DNA of 64,000 bases from assembly GCA_016719385.1 (NCBI GenBank), contig JADJZA010000007.1, positions 496,001-560,000 on the forward strand, given 5' to 3'. Positions within the stretch are counted from its first letter, which is position 1. Each line of letters begins with the position of its first letter. Below the pieces are notes generated by a model, which worked only from the letters and a program-made list of their open reading frames with translations, was not told where the DNA came from and ran no database searches. The stretch comes from Candidatus Microthrix subdominans (GTDB lineage Bacteria; Actinomycetota; Acidimicrobiia; Acidimicrobiales; Microtrichaceae). The position numbers and the translations under genes are program-made. This document shows, piece after piece, positions 53,428 to 62,400 of this stretch.

Positions 53428-54996
53428 ATGAGCACACCGGACCAGCATCAGGTGGAGCAGAGCGAGCCGGCTCATTACGACGTTGTGGTGGTGGGCGCGG
53501 GTATCTCCGGGATCGGCGCCGCCTATCACCTGGGATCGCTCAGCCCTGACCGGTCCTACGTGATCCTGGAGGGCCGTGACGACCTGGGTGGCACGTGGGA
53601 CCTGTTCCGCTACCCGGGCGTTCGCTCCGACTCTGACATGCACACGCTTGGCTACAGCTTCAAGCCGTGGAAGGCCGAGAAGTCGATTGCGGATGGGCCC
53701 TCGATTCTCGAGTACCTCAACGAGACGGTGGATGAGTACGCCATCCGCGACCACATCCGGTTTCGCACGCTGGTCGAGCGGGCCGAGTGGTCCACCGAGG
53801 ACGCACGCTGGACCGTCACCACTCGGCGGCGGGCTGCTGCGACCAACGGCTCTGCGACCAACGGCTCGACCCAGACGTTCACCTACACGTGCAACTTCCT
53901 GTTCATGTGCTCGGGTTACTACAGCTACCGGAAGGGCCACACCCCCGACTTCCCCGGCCGGGATCGCTATCAGGGCCGCGTCGTCCACCCCCAGTACTGG
54001 CCTGATGACCTCGACTACGAGGGCAAACGGGTGGTGATCATCGGCTCGGGCGCAACAGCGGTCACGCTGGTGCCGTCGATGGCCGCCAGCGCCGAGCAGG
54101 TCACGATGCTGCAGCGTTCGCCCACCTATCTGATCAGCCGTCCGGCCAAGGATGCTCTGGCCAACACGATGCGGAAGTACCTGCCCGAGCGGATGGCCTA
54201 CGACCTGGCCCGTCGGAAGAACACCCGCCTGCAGGAGTGGCTCTACCACAAGACCCGAACCGCCCCGAAGCAGGTGAAGGCCCGGTTGCTCAAGATGGTG
54301 CAACACGAGCTGGGCAAGGACTACGACGTCGGCACCCACTTCACGCCCACCTACGACCCGTGGGATCAGCGGCTGTGCCTGGTGCCCGACGGCGACTTTT
54401 TCAAGGCGATCCGTTCGGGTGCCGCCGACGTGGTGACCGATCAGATCGACACGTTTACCGAGACCGGCATTCTGCTCGCCTCCGGCCGGGAGCTTCCGGC
54501 CGACGTGATCGTCACCGCCACCGGACTGGAGCTGGTGACGTTGGGCGAGGTCGACTTTGTCGTCGACGGCAAACCGGTCGACTTCGCCGACACCTGGACC
54601 TACAAGGGGCTTGCCTACTCCGACGTGCCCAACCTGGTGTCGTCGTTCGGCTACGTCAACGCCTCCTGGACGCTGCGGGCCGACCTGACGTGTGAGTACG
54701 TGGCCCGGTTGCTCAACCACCTGCGCGATTCCGGCACCGACATCGCCACGCCCCGCCTGCGCCCCAGCGATGCCGACATGCCGGCTCGCCCGTGGATCGA
54801 CGACTTCTCGGCCGGCTACATCCAGCGGATGCTGCCGTTTCTGCCCAAGCAGGGCGATCGCGAACCGTGGGTCAACACCCAGCGCTACTCCGAGGACAAG
54901 GTGCTGATCCGTGAGGCGCCGATCGACGACGGCGTGATGACCTTCACGTCGGCGGCTGTCCCATCCGGCGCCCGCGCCTCGGCGCCGGTTGCGTAA
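53428..54996 (+). CDS. Baeyer-Villiger-type flavin monooxygenase (EthA-like)
   Basis: 522 residues. FAD-binding VVVGAGISGIGAA near residue 22, the GGTWDLFRYPGVRSD signature near 55, the BVMO fingerprint in YQGRVVHPQYWP near 187 and the NADPH-binding VVIIGSGATAVT near 206. IVTATGLEL closes the second dinucleotide fold. It should insert oxygen next to a ketone or oxidise sulfides, as EthA does. ATG 53428 has AGGGGGA upstream. Confidence 0.93.
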   Translation: MSTPDQHQVEQSEPAHYDVVVVGAGISGIGAAYHLGSLSPDRSYVILEGRDDLGGTWDLFRYPGVRSDSDMHTLGYSFKPWKAEKSIADGPSILEYLNETVDEYAIRDHIRFRTLVERAEWSTEDARWTVTTRRRAAATNGSATNGSTQTFTYTCNFLFMCSGYYSYRKGHTPDFPGRDRYQGRVVHPQYWPDDLDYEGKRVVIIGSGATAVTLVPSMAASAEQVTMLQRSPTYLISRPAKDALANTMRKYLPERMAYDLARRKNTRLQEWLYHKTRTAPKQVKARLLKMVQHELGKDYDVGTHFTPTYDPWDQRLCLVPDGDFFKAIRSGAADVVTDQIDTFTETGILLASGRELPADVIVTATGLELVTLGEVDFVVDGKPVDFADTWTYKGLAYSDVPNLVSSFGYVNASWTLRADLTCEYVARLLNHLRDSGTDIATPRLRPSDADMPARPWIDDFSAGYIQRMLPFLPKQGDREPWVNTQRYSEDKVLIREAPIDDGVMTFTSAAVPSGARASAPVA

Positions 54997-55096
54997 CGAG
55001 GCGGTCGCTCGTCGGGGTCGGCGCTTCGACCGGGCGAAGTGGCTCCACCTCGGAGGCTGACGAGCTGGCTCACCGGTCGACGGGATGAGCCCGGGC

Positions 55097-55747
55097 TCAG
55101 GTGTGAGCGGACGTCACCGCTTGGCCGACCGGCGTCGTCCCGGCGGTCAGCTGAACGGTGGAACCGAGGGGGGTTCCCTCGAGCAGCAGCGCCTGAAGCA
55201 CGGCGGCCACATCGGATCGGGCGATCGCACCGCCGTCGGCGTCGGGCGTCAGCGTGACCGTGCCCACCGGGTCGTCGTCGGTCAGCGACGTTGGGCGGAC
55301 GATGCTGTAGCCCAGGCCGCTGGACCGGAGGGCGTCGTCGGCCTGGCCCTTGGCCCGCAGGTAGGCATCGAACACCTCGTCCCCGTCGTGGTCCGCGTTT
55401 GCTCCCATCGAGCTGACCATGACGTAGTGGGCGACGTCATGTCGCTTGGCGGCTTCGATGAGGGCGACGGCACCAAGGTGATCGACGCTCTCCTTGCGGG
55501 CGGCACCGCTGCCCGGGCCCGAGCCGGCTGCGAACACGACGGCGTCGACGTCGCCGACGGCGTCGGCCAGCTGGTCGGCGGTCGTGTCCTCAAGGTCGAC
55601 CAGCACCGGCTGGCCGCCCACCGCCTCGATGTCGACGAACTGATCCTGCTTGCGCACCAGTGACCGGACATGATGGCCCTCGGCGGCCAAAAGGCGGGTG
55701 AGATGGCGTGCGATCGTTCCGTGTCCACCGGCGATGGTGATCTTCAT
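55097..55747 (-). CDS. NAD(P)-binding atypical SDR (NmrA/YwnB-like)
   Basis: 216 residues. ITIAGGHGTIARHL is the nucleotide-binding motif, VVFAAGSGPGSG and KESVDHLGAVALIEAAKRHD follow, and IVRPTSLTDDDPVGTVTLTP ends the domain. No YxxxK pair is visible, as usual in this atypical class, so it may act as redox sensor or isomerase. ATG 55747 has GGAG upstream; the frame upstream to 55858 is not conserved. Confidence 0.84.
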   Translation of the reverse strand: MKITIAGGHGTIARHLTRLLAAEGHHVRSLVRKQDQFVDIEAVGGQPVLVDLEDTTADQLADAVGDVDAVVFAAGSGPGSGAARKESVDHLGAVALIEAAKRHDVAHYVMVSSMGANADHDGDEVFDAYLRAKGQADDALRSSGLGYSIVRPTSLTDDDPVGTVTLTPDADGGAIARSDVAAVLQALLLEGTPLGSTVQLTAGTTPVGQAVTSAHT

Positions 55748-55892
55748 GTGAGCTCCAAGATGATGCTGTGTGCGACACGCGGGCCGCCCAAGGAGTATGC
55801 CCGTTCCCGAGACGGTGAAACATTGGCCGACCTCGCGGCGGTCAAACCGGCGCAGCAACCGCCGCGTCGGGGTGGACCCGTAGGGTCAGGAC

Positions 55893-56378
55893 ATGGGCGT
55901 ATCGCTGACCGACGATGTTGTAGCGATCGGGCGCCTCAACGCTGCGTATGCCGACGTCATCACCCGCCGGGCGTTCGTCGAGTTGGGCGACCTGATGCTG
56001 CCCGGATGCAGCGTGCACTTGGACCTGGTGTCCGCTCCTGCCCGCACGCTTGCCGGGCCTGAGGCCCTCGCCGGGATGCTGAGATCGGCGATGGATCGCT
56101 TCGATCACTTCATGTTCGTGATCCGAAACAGCGTGGTCGATGTCGACGTTGCCGCCGGCTTGGCCGTAGGCCGCATGTTCATGAGTGAAATCCGCCACGA
56201 CCGATCCGTCGAGGTCTGGGAAGAGACCCACGGCATGTATGAGGACGACTACCTCCGAGTCGACGGGCGTTGGTGGTTTGCCGAGCGGCACTACCGCTCG
56301 CTGGCGCGCAACGCCCCCGAGTCGGTCGTGCTGGGTCTCCCCGACAGCCTGCGCCACGGGAAGCGGCCCGGCCGCTGA
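55893..56378 (+). CDS. SnoaL-like/NTF2-fold protein
   Basis: 161 residues of a cone-shaped alpha+beta barrel: helices in DDVVAIGRLNAAYADVITRR, then a strand-rich half with FMFVIRNSVVDVD, GRMFMSEIRHD and YLRVDGRWWFAERHYRSL. Members are hydratases, isomerases or binding proteins with an aromatic or steroid ligand. Function not assignable. A second SnoaL-like gene follows after 63 bp. Confidence 0.78.
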   Translation: MGVSLTDDVVAIGRLNAAYADVITRRAFVELGDLMLPGCSVHLDLVSAPARTLAGPEALAGMLRSAMDRFDHFMFVIRNSVVDVDVAAGLAVGRMFMSEIRHDRSVEVWEETHGMYEDDYLRVDGRWWFAERHYRSLARNAPESVVLGLPDSLRHGKRPGR

Positions 56379-56441
56379 GGTTCACCGGCGCGCTGGGGGC
56401 TTCACGACCTACGGTGAGCGTCCAACAAGGGGGAGGCGACG

Positions 56442-56929
56442 ATGAGCCATGCGCGGGAAGAGGTCGAGGCGGCGGTGACCCGGCTGATCGAGTTGCGTGA
56501 TCGCATCAGCGACGGCGATGGGCGCTGGGTCGACCTCGCCCCGCTGTTCACCGACGACGTCGTGTACGTCGATCCGGCGTGGGGTCGCATCGAGGGGATC
56601 GACGCGGTGCGGGCCGAGGTGCTCGGCGAAGCGATGGACGGACTCGACTGGCGTTTCCCAACGGACCACTATCTGATCGACGGCGACACGGTGTTGATCA
56701 AGTGGCGCCAGGTGATTCCCGGGGCCGGCGGAACCGACTTCGAGCAGTCCGGCTATTCGCACTCATCTATGCGGGTGACGGCCGGTTTCGCTACAACGAG
56801 GATCAGCTGAACATGGCCCACGTCATCGAGGACCTCGGCGCCAGCGGATGGCGGCCCCCGGCGGGCATGACCATGACGATGCCGCCCGCCTCGCCCAACC
56901 GCGACTTCTCGATCCCCGACCCGAGCTAG
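56442..56929 (+). pseudogene. SnoaL-like protein gene with one frameshift
   Basis: The first frame encodes EEVEAAVTRLIELRDRISDG, LFTDDVVYVDPAWGRIEG and DTVLIKWRQVIPGAGG up to FEQSGYS. The remaining C-terminus (IYAGDGRFRYNEDQLNMAHV and DLGASGWRPP) is in another frame. Adding one G at about 56758 restores a continuous protein of roughly 162 residues. Its TAG stop (56927-56929) is formed in part by the left end of the insertion sequence. Likely a sequence error or very recent mutation. Confidence 0.78.
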
Positions 56930-56956
56930 TGGTCATGCCTGTTTGTTCGTCGGTGT
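56927..56956 (+). repeat. Left terminal inverted repeat of the IS630-type element
   Basis: Begins TAGTGGTCATGCC and ends CGTCGGTGT. It contains the last codons and the stop (TGA, complement of 56933-56935) of the passenger gene. Confidence 0.85.
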
Positions 56957-57273
56957 TTGGAGTGGGGTGAGGTAGAGCCCGGCGGCGCAGTCGAGTGCGT
57001 CTTCGGGTGTGCCTGCGGTTTGGCCGGTGGGTAGGAAGCTGTTTTGGTAGTCGTCGTGGCTGGCCCGGTAGAACGCGAACCCCACATCGGCGCGGAGCCT
57101 GCGTATCGGAGACGGCATGGCGCGATGGTGTCACCGTCTGGGTCGACGGCGTCGATGTAGGCGAACTGGCCTCGGAAACGGGTTTTGATCTGGTGGTCTG
57201 GCCATATGTCGGCCGCGTAGGCGCGGAGGCGTTGGGTGAGACCGGTTTTGGTTGATTCGGGTGGGGTGGCCAT
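56933..57273 (-). pseudogene. IS passenger gene, hypothetical protein with one frameshift
   Basis: From ATG 57273 the first frame reads ATPPESTKTGLTQRLRAYAA, TRFRGQFAYIDAVDPDGD and CRLRYAGSA; the sense then passes to DVGFAFYRASHDDYQNSFLP and EDALDCAAGLYLTPLQ in another frame. Deleting one base at about 57090-57094 joins them as GSADVGFAFY, about 112 residues. Similar proteins of unknown function are common in actinobacteria, often beside transposases. It starts 20 bp after the transposase stop, and its C-terminus is encoded inside the left terminal repeat. Confidence 0.72.
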
Positions 57274-57293
57274 GGGTGTCCAGTCTGGTCGTC

Positions 57294-58433
57294 TCAGGCG
57301 GCGAGGGTCCTCTGGCGGGCTTCGATCCGTTCGCAGAGGGCAAGGAGGTCGGTGCGGGTGAACGTCCAGTTGAACGGCCGGGGGTCCTCGTTGTAGCGGG
57401 TCTCGAACCCGCGGAGTCGTTCGGCGAGTTCGTCGAGGTCAGCAAAGTTGACCGGTCGGATTGCTTTGCGGGCGATGATCGAGAACACGACCTCGATCTG
57501 GTTCAGCCACGAAGCGTGGACGGGCAGGTGGACCAGGGTGGCGGTCGGCCAGGCGTTGGTCATCCGATCGACGGTTGTCCGCGGTGTGACGATCCGTTGT
57601 CGACCACCCAGAACACCCGTCGGGCTGACGCGTACGGTTCGGTGGTCATCACTTTGGTGACGAGTTCCTCAAACGGGACGATCCCGGTCTTCTCAGCGAT
57701 TGTGCCGATCAGTCGGCCGTGGTGGACGTCGTAGGCGCCCATGTAAGCGAGTGTGCCGTGGCGTTGGTATTCGAACTCGACCCGCCTCGTCCGGCCGGGT
57801 GCGCAGTCGAGGTCGGGGTGGCGTCGTTCCAACGCTTGGAGTTGGGACTTCTCGTCAGCTGAGATCACATAGTCGTCCGGGCCCAACGGTTCGCCTTCCC
57901 ACAGGCGTTCGTAGAGGTCCAACACCCGCCCGGCCTTCGTAGCGAAGTCAGGATCGCGAGGGAAGATCCACGACCGGAACTGCCACGGCTTGATCGGGTC
58001 GGCCGACCAGCCAGCGGCGCACCGTTGAGGACGACAAGCTCTCGCAGAAGCCCTCGTCGACAGCCTTTACAGCGAGGTCGGCCGACGACCAGCGCGATAA
58101 CGGTTCCCCATGAGCCGACGGCGGTTCGCACGCCAACGCCTTCACCCCGGCCACCACCTCGGCGTCATGGACCCGGGGCCGCCCAGAACGTTTCCGGTCC
58201 CCGAGTCCTGGGAGGCCTTCCTCGCAGAACCGTTTCCGCCAACGCGACACCACGTCCACATGAACACCCAACGCGGCAGCGATATCGATGTTCCGGTCGC
58301 CGTCGGCAGCCATCAACACGATCCGGGCCCGAACCACCTCACCATGCGAAGCGGAATAGGAACCAGAACGGCGGCCCAGCACGGCCCTCACCTCCTCGGT
58401 CAACACCACCACAAACGGGGAACTACGCGACAC
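57294..58433 (-). pseudogene. IS630-family transposase, two frameshifts
   Basis: From GTG 58433 (CGGGAGG five bases upstream) the first frame encodes the helix-turn-helix part: RARIVLMAADGDRNIDIAAA, VDVVSRWRKRFCEEGLPGL and a Pro/Arg linker. After a +1 change near 58001-58010 sense continues as ADPIKPWQFRSWIFPRDPDF, then ISADEKSQLQALERRHPDLD with the first catalytic Asp and VVDNGSSHRG with the second. After another shift near 57579-57583 comes ASWLNQIEVVFSIIARKAIR with the catalytic Glu. The DDE triad is complete once frames are joined, total about 379 residues. Probably inactive as written, or a sequencing artefact. Confidence 0.85.
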
Positions 58434-58482
58434 ACCGACCTCCCGGCAGCCACCGCCCGCCTACCAAGATCACCCCCAACTT

Positions 58483-58512
58483 ACACCGACGTAATTATCG
58501 GCATGCCCACTA
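58483..58512 (-). repeat. Right terminal inverted repeat of the IS630-type element
   Basis: On the minus strand it begins TAGTGGGCATGCC and ends CGTCGGTGT; seven substitutions separate it from the left end. It lies 50 bp upstream of the transposase GTG start. Confidence 0.85.
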
Positions 58513-60024
58513 GCCGCCAGTCGGCGCGCCGGAATCGTCGCCGGAATCGACGGCGGTGTCCAAGGCGTCGAACAGCGGAAACATGGAGTCGTCGTCGCCC
58601 AGGTCGAAGCCCAGTTCGTCGGCCATCGCCTCGATGCCATCGCTCAGCGACTGCTCCCACAGCTCGGCCGGATCGACGTCGGGGTTGAGGTGGGTCTCGA
58701 GGCGCAGCAGCGCCTCGTCGGTGATCGACCCCGGCCAGCCCTTGAGCCGATGGGCATAACGGATCCAGGCCTCGACCACGCGGGTGAGCGCCTCGTCGTC
58801 CTCGTCGGAGGCGATCTCGGTGCGCAGATACCAGTCCAGGAACGCTGCGACCACCGCCGGCGACCAGCGATGCGCGTCGCCATCCGAGCGCTGCTCGACG
58901 TAGTCGAAGAAGCGTTCGACCAGCTCGCGAACCTCGGCCTCGCCGGTGTCGCCGTCGACGCCGCTGTCCTCGTCGGCCAGGCCGGCGGCCTCCGGCGAAG
59001 CAAGAAAGGCAGTGGCGGCATCCGCTCGCTGGGCATCGCTCGATCGGGTGACGTCCGCTGGCGGCGCCAGCGTGATCGTGTCGAGTACCAGCCCGGCCAG
59101 CGGTGCCAAGCTGTCGAACCCGGGTTGCAGCGGGGCGTCGGCGTCGGCACCGGCGATGGCGATGCCGTCGCTCAGGGTCCGAGCGGTCTCGCCCACGTCC
59201 GCCGGTTCGAGATAGCGAATCGTGTCGGCCAGGTACGGGCGGTCGCCGGGACCGACGAGGTAGCCGGTTCCGGGGGTATACACCTCGGTGAACTCGTCGA
59301 GGGTGGCGAGCACCAGGTCGTTGACGAACGGGCCCTCGGTGAGGATGAGGCTGCCGAACAGCACCCGGTTCTCCCATTCGCCGGGCCAGGCCAGCTCGAT
59401 CCCCAGGTTGAGGGAGTCGCCCAGTAGGTCGCCGGCTCGCCAGGCGCCCACCGGCGTCGCTTGCCAGATGGCGTCCGCCCATGCCGGTGGGGTCGTGCGG
59501 CCGTCGGCCCGATCGAGCGCCGACCGAATGTCGTCGGCGGCGGCCGCGTCGACAAAGGGCACCAGCGAGCGTAAGCAGTCGATGTAGGCGGCTCGGGGGC
59601 GAACGCGTTCCGCCTCGGCGAGCAGGGAGACGGCTACCGAGACCATCTCGAGGCCCCGGACGCGGTCGTCGGGGCCGGGCGGTGCGCCGCCGAATTCGTC
59701 CTCGTCGTCGGCGCCGGCCGCCGCCATCGCCATGATCGACACGAACTCCGAGGCGAGCTCCTCAGCTTCAGCCGGGTGGGTCTCGCGACGTGACTCGATC
59801 GCCTCGGCCATGGCGGAGAACACCGAGTGCACGTCCGGCTCCAGGTCCGAGCCGCCGTCGCCCAGCTTGCCCGGGTCGGTCCAACGCTCCCCGGGCCCCG
59901 CGGCATCGGCCCACAGATCGAGGTCGGGCGGCACCGCTCCCGCCCCGCTGGTCCCCTGGGCCTGCTTGGGTGGGGTCACCCGGCCGCCCTGGCGCTTCCG
60001 GTTGGGCTTGCGCTTGCGAGACAT
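58510..60024 (-). CDS. Hypothetical acidic protein
   Basis: 504 residues. The start MSRKRKPNRKRQGGRVTPPK is strongly basic, as in proteins with an N-terminal nucleic-acid-binding or SEC-C-like tail. The rest is acidic and helical, with LEMVSVAVSLLAEAERVRPR, ELAWPGEWENRVLFGSLILT and a C-terminal low-complexity acidic tail. I recognise no catalytic motif. The ATG at 60024 is preferred to the in-frame start at 60054. Its TAG stop shares the CTAG into which the insertion sequence integrated. Confidence 0.7.
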   Translation of the reverse strand: MSRKRKPNRKRQGGRVTPPKQAQGTSGAGAVPPDLDLWADAAGPGERWTDPGKLGDGGSDLEPDVHSVFSAMAEAIESRRETHPAEAEELASEFVSIMAMAAAGADDEDEFGGAPPGPDDRVRGLEMVSVAVSLLAEAERVRPRAAYIDCLRSLVPFVDAAAADDIRSALDRADGRTTPPAWADAIWQATPVGAWRAGDLLGDSLNLGIELAWPGEWENRVLFGSLILTEGPFVNDLVLATLDEFTEVYTPGTGYLVGPGDRPYLADTIRYLEPADVGETARTLSDGIAIAGADADAPLQPGFDSLAPLAGLVLDTITLAPPADVTRSSDAQRADAATAFLASPEAAGLADEDSGVDGDTGEAEVRELVERFFDYVEQRSDGDAHRWSPAVVAAFLDWYLRTEIASDEDDEALTRVVEAWIRYAHRLKGWPGSITDEALLRLETHLNPDVDPAELWEQSLSDGIEAMADELGFDLGDDDSMFPLFDALDTAVDSGDDSGAPTGG

Positions 60025-60117
60025 CGTCCCAGTCTGGCAGCGCCGCCCGGCCACGCCGATGGTGGCCCCCTCGATGCGGTTCTACTTCGGTAGCGTCTCC
60101 GGTGAAAGGGGCACCAG

Positions 60118-60911
60118 ATGACCGATCATGCAACCGATAGCGCGACGCCGGCACCTACCAGCGTCGACTTCCACTTCGACGTGCTGTGCCCGTTCGCCTA
60201 CCAACGTCCAAGTGGATCCGTTCGGTGCGCGATGAGCTGGGCATCACCGTCAACTGGAAGTTCTTCAGCCTGGAGGAGATCAACCGGGTGGAGGGCAAAA
60301 AGCACCCGTGGGAGCGGGAGTGGAGCTACGGCTGGTCGATCATGCGCATCGGTGCGTTGCTGCGTCGGCGCAGCAACGACGACCTCGACCGCTGGTACGA
60401 GCGCACCGGACGGGCGCTGCACGAGGAGGGCCACCGCCCGCACGATCCGGAGGTGGCCCGTCTCCTGCTCGAGGAGCTGGGCCTCGATCCGGGCCTGGTC
60501 GACGAGGCGCTCGCCGATGCGTCCACCCACGACGAGGTGCGCGCCGACCACGACAGGGTGGTCGCCTCCGGCGGGTACGGCGTTCCGACGCTGTTCTTCA
60601 CCGACTCGGCCTTCGGTGGACCCGAGTTCGGTGAGCGCTGCCTGTTCGGTCCGGTGTTGATCAACCCGCCGAGCGGCGACGCCGCGGTGCGCCTGTGGCA
60701 TGCGGTGACCGCCTGGTGCGAGTTCCCCGACCTCTTCGAGCTGCAACAGCCCAAGACCACAGCTGACGAGATGCGTATCGTCAACACGTTTACGCCCTAC
60801 CTGGAGGCCCGCGACTGGGTCAGCATCAACCGGGGCAAGGTGATCAGCCTCACCGACGACGGCTTCACAGCGGAACGCAACGCCGACGGTTCCCCGCTCA
60901 GCGAGGAGTGA
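60118..60911 (+). pseudogene. DsbA-family oxidoreductase-like protein with one frameshift
   Basis: The first frame gives TSVDFHFDVLCPFAYQ, the thioredoxin-fold start in which the usual CxxC is reduced to a single Cys-Pro-Phe-Ala. The remainder (TSKWIRSVRDELGITVNWKF, EEGHRPHDPEVARLLLEELG, ASGGYGVPTLFF with cis-Pro) is in another frame. Adding one A at about 60201 rejoins them as AYQTSKWIR, about 264 residues. Such DsbA/HCCA-isomerase-like proteins are common in actinobacteria. Good ribosome site (GAAAGGGG) before ATG 60118. The end abuts repeat copy B. Confidence 0.8.
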
Positions 60912-61008
60912 CCACAGTGATCGCTCCCGCGGTCGAACTGGGTGCGATCGCTGTGGCCCGTCCCACAGTGATCACACCCAGATGGGACATGGGTGTCATC
61001 GCTGTGGG
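60912..61008. repeat. Dispersed paired-hairpin element, copy B
   Basis: Hairpin 1: CCACAGTGATCGCTCCC at 60912-60928 pairs with GGGTGCGATCGCTGTGG at 60940-60956. Hairpin 2: TCCCACAGTGATCACACCCA at 60961-60980 pairs with TGGGTGTCATCGCTGTGGG at 60990-61008. Arms, loop sizes and head-to-tail order match copy A at 39.9 kb. It begins at the base after the DsbA-like stop codon and fills the gap to the convergent P450 gene, where it could also terminate transcription. Confidence 0.75.
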
Positions 61009-61041
61009 TCGGCGTGGCAAGGGACCCTTGGTCGGGCGAGC

Positions 61042-62319
61042 TCAGGGCCGCGGAGTGATCGTGGCCCGCACCGGGAGGGAGGTGAGGCCGCGGAGAAACA
61101 TGCGGGTGGCCACCACCGGTTCGCCGACGACCTCCAGGCCGACCAGGCGATCGAGGATGGCGTCGAACGCCACCTCGGCCTGAAGCCGGGCGAGATGCGA
61201 ACCCAGGCAGGCATGTGCACCGGCGCCGAACTGCAGGTGCTTCGACGCGTCGGGTCGGGCGATGCGCACGACCTCGGAATCGTCGCCCCAGAAGCGGGGG
61301 TCGCGGTTGGCGGACGCCAGGCCGGCGTAGACGACCGCCCCGGCTGGCAGCTCCACCCCGCTGAGCGTGGTGGGCCGGGTGGTGATGCGGCGGGTGAACT
61401 GGTTGGGACCGTCATAGCGCAACAGCTCGGCGATGGCGTTGCGCATGAGGCTGCGGTCGCTGCGCAGCGACTCGAGCTGGTCGGGGTGCCGGGTGAGCGC
61501 CAGGGTGCCGTTGCCGATCAACACCGACGTCGGCTCGTGCCCCGCCATGTACAAGGTGACCAGTTGGCTCATCAGGTCGAGGTCGTTCAAGCGTTCGCCG
61601 TCGATCTCGGCGTGAACCAGGTGCGACATCAGGTCGTCGGCGGGGTGGGCCCGCTTCAGCTCGGCCTGGTCGGCCAGGTAGGCGCACATCTCATCGAGGC
61701 CGGCCAGGCACTCGTCGCGCTCGTCGTCGGGCAGCACCGGGTCGACCGACCGGGCGACGCATTGGGTCCAGTGCCGAAACTTGGGACCGTCCTCGGCCGG
61801 CACGCCGAGCATCTCCGAGAAGATCTCGACCGGCAGTGGGTAGGCGAAGTCCTCGACCAGGTCGAAGTCGACCGGTACCGCTGCGCCCCTCGTGCTGGGG
61901 CCCCCGACGGTGCGGCCGCGCTCGGCGAGCACGTCGAGCGCTGCGTGCATCCGCTCGTGCACCCGTCCTCGGAGCGCCTCGATCGCGCTCGCCCGAAACG
62001 GCGTGGCCATCAGCCGGCGGGTGCGGGCGTGGTCGGGGTCGTCCATCATCACGACGGTGCGGCCCGCCCGGGGCTGCTCGGCCAGGCGCTGCAGCTCGAT
62101 CTCGGTGACCGGCGTCGGGGTGGCGCTGTGCACCGACGAGGAGACGGTCGGATCCCGGAGGAGCGCCACCACGTCGTCGTGACGGGTGACCACCCAGCCG
62201 CACAACAGCTCGGAGTACTGCACCGGGTCGTCGTCGCGCAGCGCCGCATACAGCTCGTAGGGCGTCTCGGTGAACGAGGGATCGAACGGGTTGAACTGCG
62301 GAGGCGCCGCTGTGCTCAT
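61042..62319 (-). CDS. Cytochrome P450
   Basis: 425 residues. The heme-binding loop FGAGAHACLGSHLARLQ with its cysteine is near residue 370, the K-helix ExxR in AELLRYDGP near 300 and the I-helix oxygen-activation motif YMAGHEPTSV near 255. MMDDPDHARTRRLMATPF is the C-helix heme-propionate region. A soluble class I bacterial P450 needing ferredoxin partners, none of which is adjacent. The substrate is unknown; the neighbourhood suggests lipid or steroid-like molecules. Confidence 0.94.
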   Translation of the reverse strand: MSTAAPPQFNPFDPSFTETPYELYAALRDDDPVQYSELLCGWVVTRHDDVVALLRDPTVSSSVHSATPTPVTEIELQRLAEQPRAGRTVVMMDDPDHARTRRLMATPFRASAIEALRGRVHERMHAALDVLAERGRTVGGPSTRGAAVPVDFDLVEDFAYPLPVEIFSEMLGVPAEDGPKFRHWTQCVARSVDPVLPDDERDECLAGLDEMCAYLADQAELKRAHPADDLMSHLVHAEIDGERLNDLDLMSQLVTLYMAGHEPTSVLIGNGTLALTRHPDQLESLRSDRSLMRNAIAELLRYDGPNQFTRRITTRPTTLSGVELPAGAVVYAGLASANRDPRFWGDDSEVVRIARPDASKHLQFGAGAHACLGSHLARLQAEVAFDAILDRLVGLEVVGEPVVATRMFLRGLTSLPVRATITPRP

Positions 62320-62400
62320 CAGGCGCCGGCCCTCATGTCCAGCGTGCGGTGACTGGGGCTCATGAGGTGGGAGCGGACGCGTCGCTGATGCGGGCGCTGC

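Larger units (their letters stand above)
56929..58510 (-). mobile_element. IS630-family insertion sequence with passenger gene
   Basis: About 1.58 kb bounded by imperfect 30-bp inverted ends: left 56927-56956 and right 58483-58512 agree at 23 of 30 positions, both starting TAGTGG and ending CGTCGGTGT. A TA dinucleotide is duplicated at both borders (56927-56928 and 58511-58512), as expected for IS630/Tc1-mariner elements. It contains a transposase gene and a small passenger gene, both leftward and both interrupted by single-base indels. Confidence 0.85.

Noticed and set aside
57294..58433. Programmed frameshifting of the transposase
   Set aside because: Some IS elements use it, but there are two shifts, of opposite sign, with no slippery A or T run at either site, and neighbouring genes show the same kind of indel.
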